This document shows, in pieces, positions 34,617-44,287 of a stretch of DNA of 64,000 nt; the stretch's first letter is position 1, and every line of letters starts with the position of its first letter. Source of the stretch: Litorimonas sp947503715 (GTDB lineage: Bacteria > Pseudomonadota > Alphaproteobacteria > Caulobacterales > Maricaulaceae). The translations under genes and the position numbers were made by a program. The notes below the pieces were generated by a model. The model saw only the letters and a list, made by a program, of their open reading frames with translations, did no database searches and was not told the DNA's origin. The stretch spans positions 930,001-994,000 of the forward strand of contig NZ_CP189850.1 in assembly GCF_050271975.1 (NCBI RefSeq), given 5' to 3'.

Positions 34617-34771
34617 CTTATCAGGTCCTTGAATTTCGCCGAGTATACAGTCTATACGCGAAACATGCGTAACGCCGTTATATATCGACAGCAACAGACA
34701 CAGCATGATTTTGTGGTGTGTTTGCGCATGGTATTGGATTAAAGAACAGACGTTTCAATCTACACCTACTC

Positions 34772-34795
34772 AACCCACCCCTGTCGGTGGGTTTT
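34772..34795 (+). terminator. Intrinsic terminator without an upstream plus-strand gene
   Basis: AACCCACC (34772-34779), a CCTGTC loop and GGTGGGTT (34786-34793) followed by T form a strong terminator. The nearest plus-strand gene upstream, gyrB, ends 500 bases earlier with a minus-strand gene between, so it may close a short unrecognised transcript. Confidence 0.75.
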
Positions 34796-34836
34796 CTATT
34801 TCAAAGTCCGCTGATATTTAATTCGAGGACATCCTA

Positions 34837-35286
34837 ATGATCTATTCTTCCGATAAAGAAGTCCTGCATATTTATGAGGGCTTGTGCCGCAAGACCCTAC
34901 CAAAACCCGACTGGAGCCATGCTGCGCATTTTGCTGCTGCCTGTGCGATTATGATTGATCCCGCACGGGACGCCTTCGCGGATATGCCGGACATCATCCG
35001 AGAATATAATGAAGCGACGGGTGTCGCGAATACGGACACCGAAGGCTATCATCATACAATTACGGTGGCGTCATTGCTCGCGGTTCAGCATCATATGAAC
35101 TTGGAATTACATCTTTATCAGAACGTCAATGCAATCCTTACGTCGGAATATGGGCGGTCCGACTGGCTTACGGCTTACTGGTCGCAGGATTTGCTATTCT
35201 CTAAGGCTGCACGAAATCACTGGGTCGCACCGGACCGAAAGACCCTACAGTTTATAACCAAATCTTACATTGCGTTAAAGGGTTGA
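34837..35286 (+). CDS. Conserved hypothetical protein
   Basis: This 149-residue soluble protein has no signal peptide. It begins MIYSSDKEVLHIYEGLCRKT and contains KPDWSHAAHFAAACAI near 25-40, YHHTITVASLLA near 70 and a run of His, Trp and Tyr that could bind a metal or cofactor; this is inference. I do not recognise a named family. It stands alone between a terminator and the lipoprotein gene. Confidence 0.7.
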   Translation: MIYSSDKEVLHIYEGLCRKTLPKPDWSHAAHFAAACAIMIDPARDAFADMPDIIREYNEATGVANTDTEGYHHTITVASLLAVQHHMNLELHLYQNVNAILTSEYGRSDWLTAYWSQDLLFSKAARNHWVAPDRKTLQFITKSYIALKG

Positions 35287-35359
35287 AGGAAATTGAAAGG
35301 TAGCGTGACTTGAGTCCGGTGCGAATGAACGGTCAGAGTGTAAGCGGGAGGCTGTCTGA

Positions 35360-37876
35360 ATGCTCGAATCTCTTTTTGTACCCCGGCGTTTTTCGTCAAC
35401 TTTTTTGGGCGCAGCGCTTTTAGCCTGCACCGCTCTTGCCGGATGTGGTGGGGGAGGTGGTGGCAGTGAGAGAGCCCCGACTGTTGTTACGCCGCCCGCG
35501 CCTCCACCGCCGCCGCCTGCGACGATTACGATTGATGTTCAATTGGCTGCTGGCGATGCAAATTGTTTCCGGGGCGGCACGCGCACGGATACGGGCTTGG
35601 ATGATAACGGGAATGGCACGCTCGAATCCGGTGAAGTGGATAGCACGACTTTCACTTGTAATGTCGCGCCGCCTAACACGCTCGAGAACTTCACGCGCAT
35701 TGCGACTTTCCCCGTCTGCCGACAACAGGACGCCGATTGCGATACGGATATTCAACGTTCAGCAGAGATTGTAGATGTGTCGCAGGATGGAAACACGCTA
35801 ATCTATACCGACCCGCCCCGTCAGACGCTCGGCTTTGTCGATATTACGGACCCGTCCAATCCGGGGGCTGCCGGGACGCGTGACTTAGCCGGAACCCCGA
35901 CCTCTCTGGCCGTGATTGGAAATTTTGCAATCGTGGCGGTGGACCGACCTGATACGACGGGACCTGACAATGGGTCACTGGAAGTCGTAAACCTCACAAC
36001 GCGAACAATTGTCCGATCTTTTTCAGTCGCAGGTAATCCAGACTCTGTCGCGATTTCACCGGATGGGACGCGGGCGCTTGTCGCGGTTGAAAATCCAAAT
36101 ACGAACAGTTCCGACCAGCCGCCTATTCCTGGCTTTTTGCTCTCATTAGATGTGTCCTCTGACACGCCTGCGGATTGGACTGAGACGCAGATTGATCTGA
36201 CGGGTTTGGCGGATGTCGATGGGAATGATCCCGAACCGGAATTTGTCGATATTAATGACGACAATATCGGCGTTGTCAGTTTGCAGACAAATAATCATCT
36301 CGTCCTCGTTGATTTAAATACGAATACGGTCACGGCTGATTTCTCCGCCGGAAGTGTTAATCTCGATAATGTCGACGCGCTGGAAGGCGAGATTGACGTC
36401 ATCTCCCTCAGTCAGCGTCTCGTCGGTGTCGTCCGTGAACCAGACGGTGTGGCGTGGATTAACACGGACACATTTGCGACCGCGAATGAGGGCGCAGAAC
36501 TGGGCGGTGGACGCGGCTTCACTGTGTTTGACACAACTGGCGCGATACAAGTCGAGGCCGGAAATGCCCTCGATCACGAGGCCGCCCGTCTCGGTCATTA
36601 CCCTGACAGCCGCTCAGAGAATAGCGGCAATGAACCCGAAGGGGCGGAAGTCGGTATTTTTGGCGCGGATCGATATTTATTTATCGGCTCGGAACGCGGA
36701 GACTTGGTTTTTGTATACGACATTGCCGATCCGACGGCGCCGATTTCGGCGCAGACCTTGCCGAGCCCTGCGAGTCCCGAAGGCATAAAAGCCATACCGT
36801 CGCGTAATCTCCTCGTCGTCGCGGGCGAGGAAGATGACCGGTCCGAGGATGTTCGGTCCTCAATCGCAATCTACGAATATGTCGTCTCAGAGTTGACATA
36901 CCCGACTATCAAGGCCGTAGACCGCCTCGATGGCACACCTATTCCTTGGGGTGCGCTCTCGGCCCTGACTGAGGACCCGAATAATGCGACGAATCTTTAT
37001 TCTGTCGAAGATGCGGCTTTTGATGCCAACCGGATTTTCCGTCTCGACTTGTCGGAAACACCTGCGCGCCTCGCCGAGGATATCCAATTGCGCGACGATA
37101 ATAACATCCTCTCAACCCTCACGGTGTCCGGCCCGGGTAGCGACAGAGACCGGTTTGACGGAAATGACCGTGACGACCTGACCAATCCGGACGGCACGGT
37201 TAATCTTGATCTTGAGGGCATTACGGTGGCGACCGGCGGCGGATTCTGGGTTGTGGCAGAGGGTGAAGGCGATGCGGAGAACACATTGTTTGAACCCATT
37301 GACGCGATCAACCTCCTCGTCAGAACCGACGCGGCAGGTGTGATTCAGGAAGCAGTTCGACTGCCCGCCAATGTCGAAGCCTTACAGGAAACGCGTGGGT
37401 TTTCCGGCGTGGCGGAGGAGGATGGTGTTTTATATGTCACGTTCCAAAGACCTTGGGGCATGGAAAATGATAATCGGATTGGCCGCTATGACACGGCGAC
37501 AGGCCAATGGGATTTCATCTTTTACCGCGTTGATACACCGGAATCGCAAAATGGCGGGCGGGTGAGTTTGACGGATATCGCGTCCATTGGTGGCGGTGAA
37601 TTCCGCCTTATGGAAAATGATTCACAAGCGGGACCGGATGCAGCCGTAAAGCGGATTTACACGGCTAATTTGGAAACTGTCTCTGCCGGTAACAGGGCGA
37701 GCAAAACGCTGTTTCGCGATTTAATTGTGTCAGAAGACCTGCCCGCAGGAAACGGGACCATTCCAAATAGCGTTGAAGGTTTAGCCGTGACGCCGGACGG
37801 ACGCACATTTATCGTGAATGATAATGACGGCCTGCGCAGTAATGTCGGTGAAACGCGTTTGGTCGAGCTGGATTAA
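35360..37876 (+). CDS. Lipoprotein with beta-propeller and phytase-like esterase domain
   Basis: This 838-residue lipoprotein has a lipobox LAGC at about residue 29, a Gly7 stretch and a Pro-rich linker (TPPAPPPPPP). Residues about 95-490 read as a beta-propeller with YVTN-like units (TSLAVIGNFAIVAVD, DSVAISPDGTRALVAVEN). Residues about 500-838 match the esterase-like/phytase-like secreted domain (LTEDPNNATNLYSVEDAAF, LEGITVATGGGFWVVAEGEG, NSVEGLAVTPDGRTFIVNDN). It probably acts at the cell surface on phosphoester or similar substrates; the exact reaction is unknown. ATG 35360 has GGGAGG upstream. Its stop shares TTAA with the convergent XRE gene. Confidence 0.82.
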   Translation: MLESLFVPRRFSSTFLGAALLACTALAGCGGGGGGSERAPTVVTPPAPPPPPPATITIDVQLAAGDANCFRGGTRTDTGLDDNGNGTLESGEVDSTTFTCNVAPPNTLENFTRIATFPVCRQQDADCDTDIQRSAEIVDVSQDGNTLIYTDPPRQTLGFVDITDPSNPGAAGTRDLAGTPTSLAVIGNFAIVAVDRPDTTGPDNGSLEVVNLTTRTIVRSFSVAGNPDSVAISPDGTRALVAVENPNTNSSDQPPIPGFLLSLDVSSDTPADWTETQIDLTGLADVDGNDPEPEFVDINDDNIGVVSLQTNNHLVLVDLNTNTVTADFSAGSVNLDNVDALEGEIDVISLSQRLVGVVREPDGVAWINTDTFATANEGAELGGGRGFTVFDTTGAIQVEAGNALDHEAARLGHYPDSRSENSGNEPEGAEVGIFGADRYLFIGSERGDLVFVYDIADPTAPISAQTLPSPASPEGIKAIPSRNLLVVAGEEDDRSEDVRSSIAIYEYVVSELTYPTIKAVDRLDGTPIPWGALSALTEDPNNATNLYSVEDAAFDANRIFRLDLSETPARLAEDIQLRDDNNILSTLTVSGPGSDRDRFDGNDRDDLTNPDGTVNLDLEGITVATGGGFWVVAEGEGDAENTLFEPIDAINLLVRTDAAGVIQEAVRLPANVEALQETRGFSGVAEEDGVLYVTFQRPWGMENDNRIGRYDTATGQWDFIFYRVDTPESQNGGRVSLTDIASIGGGEFRLMENDSQAGPDAAVKRIYTANLETVSAGNRASKTLFRDLIVSEDLPAGNGTIPNSVEGLAVTPDGRTFIVNDNDGLRSNVGETRLVELD

Positions 37877-38157
37877 TCCCCGAACTCTTCCGATCCATCA
37901 TGCAGTGATCGGCCACCGCGTCCATCTTCTTGCAGGCCCTGTAGGAGGTCGGCGGGTTTTGCACCCAAGAGTGTGCAGAGCTTAAACATACGTTGCGCGG
38001 TTAGTCGCAGGCTTCCATCCTCATGCGCAATAATTTCTGAGAGCGGATAGCCGGATTTCGACGCGAGTTCCGTTCGGGTAAGACCTGATGTCTCGCGCAG
38101 GGTGGAGAGCCGACGCCCAATGGCGACATCCAAATTTTCATTTTGATCATCTGCCAT
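37873..38157 (-). CDS. XRE-family HTH regulator
   Basis: This 94-residue protein starts at ATG 38157 with AGGAG 5 bases upstream. It has a Cro/C1-type helix-turn-helix over residues 11-66 (IGRRLSTLRETSGLTRTELA, SGYPLSEIIAHEDGSLRLTA) and an Asp/Gly-rich tail. Such proteins act as small DNA-binding repressors. Target unknown; the divergent outer-membrane protein gene starts only 75 bases away and is a plausible one. Confidence 0.85.
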   Translation of the reverse strand: MADDQNENLDVAIGRRLSTLRETSGLTRTELASKSGYPLSEIIAHEDGSLRLTAQRMFKLCTLLGAKPADLLQGLQEDGRGGRSLHDGSEEFGD

Positions 38158-38232
38158 GTCGTCTCCTAAACCAATCTTTTGTTTACCATAACGCCCTACA
38201 TGCAAAGATATAATTTTTCATGGGTGCAGAAC

Positions 38233-39381
38233 ATGCCGAACAAAATTTTATTCATGACGGCCCTTATCGCCGCATCGGCTCTGAGCATGACGGTACAAGC
38301 GCAGGAAAGTTCCATCATTTTGACCTCCACCGCGATTGGTCAGAATTTTGATTATCCGACGGGAACGGAGGAGATTGAGACGGCTGTTGGAGACCTGGAT
38401 GTCGTCGTGGAAACGGCCGTGTTCTTCAAGAATTTGGAATTAATCGGCTTTGATGATTTGGATGGGCAAACATTTTTTGGCGTCTTGGCCCCCATCCGGA
38501 TGCGTTATCAGGCGAATGAAAAAGTGACATTCGAAGTCGGTGCGGTCTTGGGTCAGAATTTTGGGGATGATGACGGGCTGGATATTATAGAGCCACTCGT
38601 CCGGATTGCGGTCGAACCGACGCCGGATGTACACATCATTGCGGGGACACTCCTGCCGACCCATGCGTCGCATCAGGCCTTGTTCGATGATACAAACAAA
38701 TTTCAAGATTTGGCGGAGCAGGGTTTCCAGTTCCGCGTGAATAAGAATTATTTCAAACAGGATAGCTGGATCAATTGGCGCATTCGCGAGGGCGATATCC
38801 GCGCGGAAGAATTTGAGATTGGAAACGTCTCTCAGGTCCGTCTCTTCGATGATGTCCTGCGTCTCGACGGGCAATTCCACTATGCCCATGCGGGCGGACA
38901 AATTTCAGAATCCCGTCGTGTCGATGATAATTATGCAGGTCTTTTGGGTGCGTCCGTTGGTGCTGGGAATGCGCTGGGCTGGGACACAATTGAAGATGTC
39001 CGCCTGCGCGGCGCCGCGATCTTTAGTTCGGAAAATACGAAAGATGCGCCGTCCACCGATGGTGATGGGTGGGAAGTCGGTGCGAATGTTGATTTGCGCG
39101 TGAGCGACTCAACGCTCGTACGACTGGATGCCAGCTATTATTCCGGCGAAGACCTCAACGCGCAACGCGGCGATGCGCTCTATCGTTTTGACGATTACGG
39201 ACAGCTTGGTGCGGCGGCTGTCTGGAATTTCGGTCCTAATATGAACATAGAATTTGGTGCGGCCTATCAACGGAGCGATGGCCCCGGCACCGGCGAGGGC
39301 GACTTGGATAATTGGACCGCCAATATTAATTTCACCTATGGCACAGCGTTTTTGACGAACGCATTCAAGGCTCGCCGCTAA
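38233..39381 (+). CDS. Exported beta-barrel-like protein, probable porin type
   Basis: Starting at ATG 38233, this 382-residue protein has a signal peptide (KILFMTALIAASALSMTVQA). The mature part shows alternating strands of 8-12 residues and acidic turns (VTFEVGAVLGQNFGDDDG, VDLRVSDSTLVRLDASYYSG, NMNIEFGAAYQRSDGPG), ending in strands with few charged residues, as in outer-membrane barrels. No specific family is recognised. The start lacks a clear ribosome site, so starts at 38200 or 38179 remain possible. Confidence 0.7.
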   Translation: MPNKILFMTALIAASALSMTVQAQESSIILTSTAIGQNFDYPTGTEEIETAVGDLDVVVETAVFFKNLELIGFDDLDGQTFFGVLAPIRMRYQANEKVTFEVGAVLGQNFGDDDGLDIIEPLVRIAVEPTPDVHIIAGTLLPTHASHQALFDDTNKFQDLAEQGFQFRVNKNYFKQDSWINWRIREGDIRAEEFEIGNVSQVRLFDDVLRLDGQFHYAHAGGQISESRRVDDNYAGLLGASVGAGNALGWDTIEDVRLRGAAIFSSENTKDAPSTDGDGWEVGANVDLRVSDSTLVRLDASYYSGEDLNAQRGDALYRFDDYGQLGAAAVWNFGPNMNIEFGAAYQRSDGPGTGEGDLDNWTANINFTYGTAFLTNAFKARR

Positions 39382-40172
39382 GCGAAAATAGCTATTGATT
39401 GCATGCCTTCGACGACGAGTTCGCCTGCCGCGTTCCATATCCGCATGACCTGTGTGGAATAGCCGCCGCCGGCAGCGGTGAGGCGGGATTCGACCTGCCA
39501 CCAGCCGTCCTCTGTTTCCGGTTTATCCGACAGAATATTGACGATCCAGCTCATGGAACTGACGGGTGCCATCGTCCGGATGAGCGGCAGGGCTGCGGGC
39601 GGTAGGACATCGGCCAGACAGAGCAGGCTGCCCGTCCCTTCACGAGACGCAGGGTCCATATGCCGGGACCACGTTCGGATGTAACCTTCCGTACCGGTCA
39701 TCGGACGTTCGCCCGCGATCAGGCGCGTATCGAAATTGTGGAAGAAGGCAGGAACCATGGGTTTCGCAAATTCCGGTGTGAACAATTCACACTCTTCCGG
39801 CAGCGGTGCGTCGGGTGCAGGGAAATCCACGCCTACCTCAGATGTCCGTGATGCCCCGAAGAGAAAGTCCGCGCGGCCGACACATTGCTCTCCCACATCT
39901 GCACGGCTGGAAACATTCGTCACATTCCGTCCACGTCTTAACAGTTCTGATGTCAGGACAGGCGTATCCGTGACGGGTCCGACAAAATTTACAATGGCCG
40001 AGCGCAGGGGCGGTAAGTCCTCAACCTGCTGTAATGCGGCTTCATACATTAATGCCGCGGTCATCCCCCCGTAACAGGTCCGGCCCTGCCGCCAATGATC
40101 GGGGATGGGCGCGGACAATCCGTCGCCATCCCCCTGTATCGCGTCCCGGATATCATTCCAGCCTTCATTCAT
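39378..40172 (-). CDS. Acyl-CoA thioesterase II-like (double hotdog) protein
   Basis: This 264-residue protein starts at ATG 40172, with AGGG upstream. It has the double-hotdog pattern of TesB-like proteins: HWRQGRTCYGGMTAALMYEAAL near 30-50 in the first half and MSWIVNILSDKPETEDGWWQVES near 205-225 in the second. It would hydrolyse acyl-CoA thioesters; substrate unknown. The upstream-extended frame to 40244 reads as non-family sequence. Cytosolic. Confidence 0.8.
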   Translation of the reverse strand: MNEGWNDIRDAIQGDGDGLSAPIPDHWRQGRTCYGGMTAALMYEAALQQVEDLPPLRSAIVNFVGPVTDTPVLTSELLRRGRNVTNVSSRADVGEQCVGRADFLFGASRTSEVGVDFPAPDAPLPEECELFTPEFAKPMVPAFFHNFDTRLIAGERPMTGTEGYIRTWSRHMDPASREGTGSLLCLADVLPPAALPLIRTMAPVSSMSWIVNILSDKPETEDGWWQVESRLTAAGGGYSTQVMRIWNAAGELVVEGMQSIAIFA

Positions 40173-40273
40173 GATTAACCCTGTCTTTTCACGCTGTCTT
40201 TTGGTCGATCTGATAGGCCGCCCTTTTCCGGCATGTTGGGGCAATGCCGGTCGCTTGGGAAGACCTATCCGTG

Positions 40274-43138
40274 ATGATCCGCAATACAGTCTTGAAACCT
40301 GCGCTATTGGCTATGACGGCGCTCACCGCGATGTCTGCCTGTGGCGGAGGCGGAGGCGGAGGAAGTTCGCCGACGGTCTCAACACCGCCGCCACCCCCTG
40401 TTTCCGAACCGGCTCCTGCGCCCACATCTGTTGGTGCTGAAAAAGGCTGTGCCGCCCGTACGAAAAATGCGAATGCCAGTCGGGCCATTGCGGCAGGTGA
40501 TGCGAGCCTTGCCACGATGGGAGATTTATTTTCCGATGTGCTGGATGTCGTCACCTGTACATCCGCTGATCATGACAGCGTGAAACGTGCGCTCTTTAAT
40601 TTGGCCGAAGACGGGGCCGTCACGGCGGATTCACTGACCTCTATCAGCTGGGACCCCACCCATGATACCGGACTCCTGATCGCAGGAGCGGATGCCGGAA
40701 TCGTGCTGCGCTCTAATGCCGTGACGCGCGATGGTTATGAGGTGCAGTCTGCGGGTTTGGCCGTGGCGGGAACGACAGGTGAGGCTCGACATTTGGTCAT
40801 GGGGTCTAACCCGATGCGGAATATTCATCGGGGTGCATCGCCCGACGGCATGGATGCATTTTTGAAAAACGCGGTGGCATGGCTCTCGGGGCGGGACGAT
40901 CTCGATACGGGAACTCTAAATGTCGTTATCGCCCAGATGGACCAGAGCTATTATTTCCCGGATCAAAACGGCACGCGCGCTTGGCTGGACGTGGCTTACG
41001 ATACGCGCGTTATATATAATGAGGCCGCGGCATGCGACGGCGCGGCTTTGGCAGGCTGTCTCGCGGATAATCCTGATCTGCTCATCATTAGTCAGGTCGG
41101 CGAAGATGACGGTGTTTCTGCTGCGGTCGAAACTGCGCTCGCACGTGGACAGGCTGTTCTCTATCTACATCATGACGGCGACCTGAAACCGCTGGGAGCG
41201 AGCCTTATCTCGATGCTAGGTGCGAATTATGCTGGAGATAATTACTGGCGGCGGCAATCCATGGTCGCTTTTGACGGCACGGCTAATTATGGCGACCTGT
41301 CTGATGAAGCCGCTGCGCTGGAAACACTCCTCACGAATTTACGCGATGATAGTTTCGCGTTCGATCTCTCGACTTGCGAAGATAAATCCTGCCCTGACGG
41401 CCATGCCTATAATACGGATTTCCACGAGCCTGCGCAAAACCTGAAATCTCGTATTGATGGCTATGACCGCAGCGCGACGGATGTTTTTCAACTCAGCGGT
41501 CATCGTTTGGATAAGGGCTTGGTCCTGTTGGCGGATAAATTTCGCGAGGATGTTACCTATCCCATGGATAAAGTCGCGACACTGCGCGGTGATTTCCTCC
41601 GCTCAATGTTTGCCGATCACGTCGTCCATACCGCGCGAAGCTCTACACCTGTTCAGGCTGACCTCGGCAATTTCTCACGCAGTGATTTTACGGGAACGTC
41701 GCTGACGAATAAGACTGTCGATCTGACAGCCCGCCGTCATTATTCTGCCGCCGGAGTCTATGCTGTTCCGGGGCAGACCGTCCGTGTGACGCGATTGGAT
41801 GATTCCGATGTCGGGACGCATATTCGCATCAACCTCGTGCGCTCCGGTGCAACGCATGAGTTCGAGACGAACGGGTATAAGCGCCCTAAATATCTGTCGT
41901 CACAGGATATGCCGATTGCGCCGGGGGAAACGCTGACATTTACGTCTCCACTAGGTGGTCCCATACAGGTGCGGTTTGACGGCAAAGATGTCGAAACGCA
42001 GTTCCGCTTCGAAGATGTCGGCGAACATGCCGTGTGGCGCGGGCCCGAAGATGATGCCGATTTCGAAGCGAAATTAGATGCGGGGACGTTTGATTGGGCG
42101 GAGCTGATCACCCCCGGATTTCAAGTTCACTCGACGCTGGAAAAAATGCGCGAAACTGTCAATCATCCCGTCTGGCCCAGTGCCGCACAGGTCGCGGAAG
42201 CCACGCAATATCATCTCCATAACCTGCCCCATGTTCTTGCGGGATTAAAAGGTGACGGTATCGATGTTGTGCCGGAAATCCACGATTTCGCTGCTGCGAA
42301 TGGTCTGGAGATTTATACGCTGGACACGGTCAAACATATGAATGCCGATCAGGCGACCTGCGGATATGGCTGTTCCGGCAACCCCTATGACGCCTATTGG
42401 GATTTCAACCCGATTGGCCACGGCGATATTCATGAACTGGGCCACGGTCTGGAACGCAGCCGTTTCCTCTACGCCGGCCAGCCCGGACATACGGGCACGA
42501 ATCCTTACAGCTATTTCTCAAAATCTGAATTTTTCAAGGAAACGTCGAATACGTCCGATCTGGGCTGCCAAAACCTGCCCTATCAAAACCTGTTTGAGAC
42601 GGTTCAGGCCAGCCGAAATGAGGCGGATCCCGCGCAATATATGCGGGATCAAAACCTCACGAATTGGAGCGATGGGGCGGCGATAAACCTGCAAATCATG
42701 ATGGCTGCACAGGATTTAGGATTGCTGGAAAACGGATATTTCCTCCTCGCGCGTCAGCATATTATCGACCGGGAATTTAATCTTGCCGATAATAACGATA
42801 CGGCTTGGGCGGAAAAGAAAGACGGCCTCGGCTTTGGCGCATTTACGCGAGAAGAGGCGCGGGCCCTTACGAATAATGATTGGAACCTGATCGCACTCTC
42901 TCATGCTCTTGATCGCGATATGAGCAACTATCTTGAGCTCTGGGGGTTTGAGTTGTCCGAGAGTGCGAAAGCAGCTGTTGCGGAGAAGGTCGATTTCCCA
43001 ACGGATTTCTATGTTGCAGATTCTCAAGCGCATTGTACCGGCTTTCCGACCGAGAAACGCCCTGTGGACGGTGCGCAGCTCTGGCCGCTTTCGGGCAAGC
43101 CTATGGCTACAAAATTCTCTAGGGATGACGCGCACTAA
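40274..43138 (+). CDS. Lipoprotein metallopeptidase of the M60/IMPa type
   Basis: This 954-residue lipoprotein has a lipobox ending MSAC (about residue 23) followed by seven Gly and a Pro-rich linker. The large N-terminal part resembles the IMPa N-terminal domains (GSNPMRNIHRGASPDGMDAF; YNTDFHEPAQNLKSRIDGY). The C-terminal part carries a zinc HEXXH in GHGDIHELGHGLERSRF, the gluzincin motif of M60-like O-glycopeptidases, which cut next to O-glycans on mucin-like proteins. Start at 40274 begins the signal peptide; an in-frame upstream start at 40244 would lengthen it. Surface-anchored glycoprotein breakdown is the likely job. Confidence 0.8.
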   Translation: MIRNTVLKPALLAMTALTAMSACGGGGGGGSSPTVSTPPPPPVSEPAPAPTSVGAEKGCAARTKNANASRAIAAGDASLATMGDLFSDVLDVVTCTSADHDSVKRALFNLAEDGAVTADSLTSISWDPTHDTGLLIAGADAGIVLRSNAVTRDGYEVQSAGLAVAGTTGEARHLVMGSNPMRNIHRGASPDGMDAFLKNAVAWLSGRDDLDTGTLNVVIAQMDQSYYFPDQNGTRAWLDVAYDTRVIYNEAAACDGAALAGCLADNPDLLIISQVGEDDGVSAAVETALARGQAVLYLHHDGDLKPLGASLISMLGANYAGDNYWRRQSMVAFDGTANYGDLSDEAAALETLLTNLRDDSFAFDLSTCEDKSCPDGHAYNTDFHEPAQNLKSRIDGYDRSATDVFQLSGHRLDKGLVLLADKFREDVTYPMDKVATLRGDFLRSMFADHVVHTARSSTPVQADLGNFSRSDFTGTSLTNKTVDLTARRHYSAAGVYAVPGQTVRVTRLDDSDVGTHIRINLVRSGATHEFETNGYKRPKYLSSQDMPIAPGETLTFTSPLGGPIQVRFDGKDVETQFRFEDVGEHAVWRGPEDDADFEAKLDAGTFDWAELITPGFQVHSTLEKMRETVNHPVWPSAAQVAEATQYHLHNLPHVLAGLKGDGIDVVPEIHDFAAANGLEIYTLDTVKHMNADQATCGYGCSGNPYDAYWDFNPIGHGDIHELGHGLERSRFLYAGQPGHTGTNPYSYFSKSEFFKETSNTSDLGCQNLPYQNLFETVQASRNEADPAQYMRDQNLTNWSDGAAINLQIMMAAQDLGLLENGYFLLARQHIIDREFNLADNNDTAWAEKKDGLGFGAFTREEARALTNNDWNLIALSHALDRDMSNYLELWGFELSESAKAAVAEKVDFPTDFYVADSQAHCTGFPTEKRPVDGAQLWPLSGKPMATKFSRDDAH

Positions 43139-43159
43139 ACTTTCCGCTAGCGCAGTCCT

Positions 43160-44155
43160 ATGACGAAAATTGCGATATTGGGTGCGGGTTCTATTGGCTG
43201 CTGGATTGGTGGACATTTGGCGAAGGGTGGTGCTGATACCATCTTGATTGGTCGGGCGCGCTATGCCGATCAGATTTTGGAACATGGTCTGACACTTACG
43301 CATTTCGAACGGCCTGATATTCATTTACCGGATGTGACTTATGTGACGAAGCCTGATGTGCTCGGTGAAGCGGATATCGTCGCGGTCTGCACAAAGAGTC
43401 AGGACACCGAAGCGGCAGCGCAGCAAATCCTGCAATTTGCGAAAGCCGATGTGACCGCCATCAGTTTCCAAAACGGGATTCGAAATGCAGAGATTTTGCA
43501 GGCTGTATTACCCGAGGGCATGAATATCATTCCGGCCATCGTACCGTTTAATGTCACCCCAACCGCGCCGGGTGCGTTTCATTGCGGGACGGCGGGCGAT
43601 CTCGTCATGGGGTCTGTTCCCGGCGAAATCGAGGCGGCTCTCGCAGCAAGCGGGCAGGGCGTTCGCCCGTCGCCCAATATCATTGGCGACCAATGGGCGA
43701 AGATGATTGTGAATTTGAATAACGGCTTGAACACGCTGTCCGGCGGAACCTTGCGCGAGGGTCTGATGCAACGCGATTATCGTCGCGCTCTGGCCGCTTG
43801 TGTTGAAGAAGCGCTGGATATTGCAAAAGCCGTTGGTGTTGAGGTGGGCACCTTTAACGGTCGAAAGCCCAACGCACTTGTCAAAACGTTGAGACTGCCA
43901 AATTGGCTCTACGCTCTCGTCATGCAACTCATTGTTAAGATCGACGCACAGGCAAGGTCTTCAATGTTGGATGATTTGGAGGCAGGCCGTCCGCCCGAAA
44001 TTGAATATTTACAGGGTGAAATCGTGCGGCAGGCGGCGAATGTCGGGATAATTGCGCCAAAAAATGAAGCCATTCAATCCGCTGTTGAAGCCGCGTTTAA
44101 GCTGGGTGAAAGTCCACGCCTCTCCGGCTCTGTTATTCTGAAATTCATATCATAA
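43160..44155 (+). CDS. 2-dehydropantoate 2-reductase family protein
   Basis: This 331-residue NADPH-dependent reductase has the N-terminal Rossmann motif ILGAGSIGCWIGGHLA, the family segment VCTKSQDTEAAAQQI, SFQNGIRN near 110, and DQWAKMIVNLNNGLNTLSGG with the catalytic Lys near 180. PanE/ApbA makes pantoate for coenzyme A, but several paralogues exist, so the panE role is not certain. It starts 21 bases after the metallopeptidase gene and has its own terminator. Confidence 0.85.
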   Translation: MTKIAILGAGSIGCWIGGHLAKGGADTILIGRARYADQILEHGLTLTHFERPDIHLPDVTYVTKPDVLGEADIVAVCTKSQDTEAAAQQILQFAKADVTAISFQNGIRNAEILQAVLPEGMNIIPAIVPFNVTPTAPGAFHCGTAGDLVMGSVPGEIEAALAASGQGVRPSPNIIGDQWAKMIVNLNNGLNTLSGGTLREGLMQRDYRRALAACVEEALDIAKAVGVEVGTFNGRKPNALVKTLRLPNWLYALVMQLIVKIDAQARSSMLDDLEAGRPPEIEYLQGEIVRQAANVGIIAPKNEAIQSAVEAAFKLGESPRLSGSVILKFIS

Positions 44156-44164
44156 AAACAAATG

Positions 44165-44210
44165 CGGCGTCGCTCGGTCTGGGAGGGATAAACCGAACGA
44201 CGCCGTCTTT
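44165..44210 (+). terminator. Intrinsic terminator after the reductase gene
   Basis: CGGCGTCG (44165-44172) pairs with CGACGCCG (44198-44205) and TCGGT with ACCGA inside, followed by TCTTTT. A strong, long stem. Confidence 0.85.
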
Positions 44211-44287
44211 TATGCGCGTTTCACGCGGCGGTAGTAAAAGCCCTAAGGGGGAGAGCGATCCGCCGCGTGTTGCGTCATAATTCCAAT

